Source of the DNA: Paracentrotus lividus
Taxonomy: Eukaryota; Echinodermata; Echinoidea; Camarodonta; Echinidae
DNA: 64,000 bases
NCBI GenBank assembly: GCA_940671915.1
Contig: CALNVZ010002100.1
Span: 2,296,699-2,360,698, forward strand
Direction: 5' to 3'
A model generated the notes under the pieces. It made no database searches. It was not told the origin of the DNA and saw nothing but the letters and a program-made list of their open reading frames with translations. Of this stretch, positions 61,919-64,000 are shown piece by piece; the first letter of the stretch is position 1; every line of letters begins with the position of its first letter. The position numbers were made by a program, and so were the translations under genes.

Positions 61919-63950
61919 ATTTATTTATTTATTTTTATTTATTTATTCACGTTTTCTTTAAAAGACAGGGTAGTCCAATTCAAGCCGAAAGGCCTGCTTT
62001 ACAATGGAGCCCTGTCAGGAGTACATAAATGAACATAACATAGAGAAGTACAATAAACACAAGATAATGACAGTGACAATTAATAAAAGAAATCATAGAT
62101 GAAAATAATAAGTACATGGGAAAATAACATAATGATATCAATAGAGTAGCAAAGGAAAAACGTAATGATTAATGATAAAAACAAATACAAGAAAAAAATA
62201 CAAAGAATACAAAAAATATAAGATTTAAATCATTGAGATGGTACATGCAAAACGGGTTCTAGGAGTTTGATATTTCTGAGGCGTTTTTGAATATTTGAAG
62301 AGAAGGAGATACTTGAATATGAAGCGGTAGTGAGTTGTATAGTTTAGTTGCAATATATGAGAATGAGCGTTTGTTTTCGGTTTCGGTTTGGCAGGTATAA
62401 TTGGGCGAAAAGATATAATTGTTTCTGATATATGGAGGAGACAATCCATTTAATGATTTATAAACTGAAATGCAATATTGAAAATTGAATCTAGTTTCTA
62501 TAGATTGCCATTTTAAAGTATCCAGAACTGAACTGATGGGGTACAGTAATCAGCGTTTAATACTAGAGCGTGCATATTTATTTTTTGACATCTTTGTAGT
62601 CTTAAAAGGTTTTTCTTTGTTGACGATGCCCATACTGTACTGCAGTAGTCAATAGGGGTAAAATTAATGTATAATATAACTGTTTTAAGGATATTTCATT
62701 TAAGCATGTTTGTTCTTCGAATAGAATGGACAGAATATGTGATTTTTCTAATAACTTCGTTTACATGAGGCGACCAGTCAAGATGCTGGTTGACTATAAC
62801 TCCTAGATATTTAACCTCACTTACTTTCTGCAAAAGTCTTACCATTCATTTTTATTTCTAAATTCATGAATTTTCTTTCTACTCGCAAACATCATAACTT
62901 TGGTTTTACTTCATTGACAATCATACCGTTTTTCCAAACCATTTTGAGAGGATATTTAAGTTTCTTTGTAACTGTTTTTGTACAGAGTTTCTTCCATAAC
63001 TTGTGGGTGAAAATAGCCGTATCATCTGCATACAGGATAAGTGTGTTTTTGGTTGGAAGGGCAAACTAGAAATGTCGTTTATGTACATACAAAAAATTAA
63101 AGGCCCCAGAATGGAGCCCTGTGGCACTCCCGATAAAACAGGAAGAAAATCACTGACGGTGCCCTCATAAGATACACATTGCATTCTTCCAATCAATAAG
63201 ATTTTAAACCATTCAGTTCCAGTCCTGTAATACCAAAAAATTCTAACTTCTTGATAAGGAGTTATGAGGGTGATGTCAAAAGCTTTACGCAATCCAAGAA
63301 AGCTGCACCAACCAGTTGACCCTTGTCAATGCTATCGTACAGATAGTCACTAATTTCCTTAAACATGTCGAAGTTGAGTAATTTGACCTGAAACGGACTG
63401 GGTTCACTCATTAGGTCTTGTCTTTTGAGATAAGTAACTAATTGCAAGTGAACCACCCTTCAAAAATTTTGGCTACCACGGATAATAGAGATATTGACGA
63501 AAGTTGGTTAAGTCACTGGATTGATTTGCTTTTTGGTATGGGTACAATTTTCGCAAGTTTAAAATCGTGAGGGAATTGACCTTTACGTATTGAATGATTA
63601 AATACATGTGCTATGGTGATGCAATCACATGAGCACTAATCTTTAACAGTTTAGGGTGTAAGTCGTCAAGACCAATGGATTTTGAACAGTCTAAACCATT
63701 GAGTTCCTTTTGATAAATTCAATGGACACTTCTTCAGCGTAAATTGATTTAGTTCGTTTCAGTCCATTCAGAGCTTCTTCTCCAATATGTCCTGTGTTCA
63801 TTCTTTCTAAGGCTGATTTGCCAATGTTACTGAACATTTCCTGTGCTTTTCACAAATTCTGGGGTCAGCAAATTATGAACATCTCCCCACGAAACCATAA
63901 GACCCCAGCTCTAATGCCTTTAAAATCAAGAACAACTGGGCATACTTACC
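61919..63950 (-). mobile_element. Degenerate non-LTR retrotransposon (CR1/L2/Jockey-like) RT
   Basis: Minus-strand frames with shifts carry reverse transcriptase blocks in order: GQLVGAAFLDCVK near 63300, LSGVPQGSILGPLIF near 63120, LILYADDTAIFTHK at about 63005-63045, and a C-terminal YIATKLYNSLPLHIQ block near 62330. The 3' end has an (ATTT)n-type tail at 61919-61950. Several frameshifts and stops make it inactive. The N-terminal endonuclease part is beyond the window or lost. Confidence 0.85.
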
Positions 63951-64000
63951 GGGTTCTGTTTCGAGCTGCAAGTTACGTAATGGTTTTATGTGTAAACTGA

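Overview
The window looks like a piece of an echinoderm genome, most likely a sea urchin or a relative. It is AT-rich, with exons split by canonical GT-AG introns, dense small palindromic DNA transposons, tRNA-derived SINEs, CR1/L2-like LINE remnants, microsatellites, and a long ankyrin-repeat exon with the YLISQGAEVNKGD signature typical of echinoderm ankyrin arrays. The species call is an inference. No bacterial or viral genes were seen.

The main content is a cluster of minus-strand genes for small single-pass receptors with an EMI domain. I assembled three complete models from splice sites and reading phase. EMI-C (23502 to 11853, about 329 aa) has a signal peptide, an EMI domain of the CED-1/Draper/MEGF10 kind, a linker, a membrane helix and a tyrosine-rich tail with an ITAM-like pair. 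EMI-B (44941 to 41753, about 273 aa) has a histidine-rich ectodomain, EMI, a membrane helix and a very short tail. EMI-A (53640 to 50476, about 384 aa) has a histidine-rich ectodomain, EMI, a membrane helix, and a long tail carrying a second histidine block plus several SH2-type tyrosines. A and B share exon lengths of 99, 107 and 223 nt and a conserved juxtamembrane motif, so they are tandem duplicates. A terminal tyrosine-rich tail exon at 61621-61293 belongs to a fourth gene whose upstream exons lie beyond a LINE insertion or outside the window. None of the three complete models has the EGF repeats of CED-1, Draper or MEGF10.

Layout: 1-1660 nested palindromic repeat, SINE and minisatellite; 1910-3311 ankyrin exon (minus); 3.6-11.4 kb LINE fragments and nested MITEs; 11.7-23.6 kb EMI-C, its introns full of transposons and two more minisatellite arrays; 24.2-26.2 kb a 2-kb fold-back element; 26-41 kb mostly non-coding with a degenerate mariner (32.7-34.3 kb), a MITE holding a SINE, and two weak candidate exons near 31 kb; 41.7-45.7 kb EMI-B; 45.7-50.4 kb non-coding; 50.2-54.2 kb EMI-A; 55.6-57.3 kb transposons; 57.3-61.3 kb AT-rich DNA; 61.3-64 kb the EMI-cluster-like tail exon and a minus-strand LINE.

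Inference: the EMI genes probably encode cell-surface recognition or engulfment receptors. EMI-C and EMI-A can signal through tyrosine motifs, and EMI-B is a short-tailed partner or decoy. The histidine blocks suggest metal or pH sensing. No expression data are available here.
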